Shown: piece after piece, positions 13,456 to 13,561 of the stretch
Numbering within the stretch: position 1 is the stretch's first letter
How the letters are laid out: every line of letters starts with the position of its first letter
Made by a program: the position numbers and the translations under genes
The notes under the pieces: generated by a model
Seen by the model: the letters and a program-made list of their open reading frames with translations, nothing else
Databases searched by the model: none
What the model was told of the DNA's origin: nothing
Assembly (NCBI GenBank): GCA_910586105.1
Contig: CAJUGU010000112.1
Coordinates: 1 to 13,561, forward strand
DNA: 13,561 nucleotides
Direction of reading: 5' to 3'
Source: an uncultured Eubacteriales bacterium
Lineage (GTDB): Bacteria > Bacillota > Clostridia > Oscillospirales > Butyricicoccaceae

Positions 13456-13561
13456 CGCCAGAGGGCTCTGCCCTCTGGACACCCGCCCCTGCGCGGGGAG
13501 CGCCAGAGGGCTCTGCCCTCTGGACACCCGCCCCTGCGCGGGGAGCGCCAAAGGGCTCTGC
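13456..13561 (+). repeat. 45-bp tandem palindromic repeat after the ABC operon
   Basis: Two identical 45-bp units (13456-13500 and 13501-13545) and the first 16 bases of a third, with one difference, begin directly after the last stop codon and run off the window. Each unit contains CCAGAGGGC/GCCCTCTGG with loop TCT and then a CCCC/GGGG hairpin. The first hairpin is the exact reverse complement of 1193-1213. There are no unique spacers between units, so this is not CRISPR. It lies in the 3' region of the operon mRNA and could act as a terminator or stabiliser, though no T tract is visible inside the window. Confidence 0.9.

Noticed and set aside
13456..13561. CRISPR array at the right edge
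   Set aside because: The 45-bp units are contiguous and identical with no unique spacers, and no cas gene is present.
1..13561. tRNA, rRNA genes or a transposase-bearing insertion sequence
   Set aside because: No tRNA-like cloverleaf, rRNA sequence or transposase coding region was recognised on either strand. The only mobile-like features are the non-coding repeats.

Overview
The window looks like a chromosomal segment of a GC-rich Firmicute of the class Clostridia. A gut Oscillospiraceae/Ruminococcaceae-type organism is my best guess. The grounds are strong AGGAGG ribosome binding sites, consensus sigma-A promoters, an S-layer-homology protein, a lipoprotein-type binding protein, and GC-rich palindromic intergenic repeats of a kind I associate with those genomes. 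The taxonomic call is inference; there is no 16S rRNA gene here.

Left part (1-4183). A multi-pass membrane protein gene (101-868, +) is followed by a bidirectional terminator. Convergent to it is the conserved rpsO-pnp pair on the minus strand: ribosomal protein S15 (3531-3797), then polynucleotide phosphorylase (1232-3355). rpsO has a near-consensus promoter and a leader of about 130 nt. Between rpsO and pnp lie a hairpin that is weak as a terminator in the pnp direction and then a long imperfect stem-loop in the pnp leader. This resembles the architecture by which E. coli pnp is autoregulated.

Middle part (4184-7477). A secreted protein with S-layer-homology repeats (4184-6016, -) is divergent from an aromatic-acid-exporter-family membrane protein (6551-7477, +). 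The 534-bp gap holds promoters for both and two repeat families. One is a 65-bp element also found at the window's left edge. The other is an 86-bp-period array of palindromes related to sequences at 1125-1217 and at the right end.

Right part (7478-13561). A five-gene plus-strand operon encodes an apparently complete but functionally unassigned ABC importer of the CUT2 (ribose/simple sugar) type: a DUF3798-like lipoprotein (7817-9100), a double ATPase (9176-10780), two paralogous permeases (10791-11858 and 11855-12979) and a small membrane-anchored protein with an acidic tail (12976-13455). The last three genes are closely coupled: permease 1 starts 10 nt after the ATPase stop, and the following two junctions are ATGA overlaps. 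A consensus promoter is followed almost at once by an 18-bp palindrome and a strong intrinsic terminator, all upstream of the first gene, so expression should depend on readthrough. This operon with its leader is the best candidate for an undescribed system. The window ends in a tandem 45-bp palindromic repeat.
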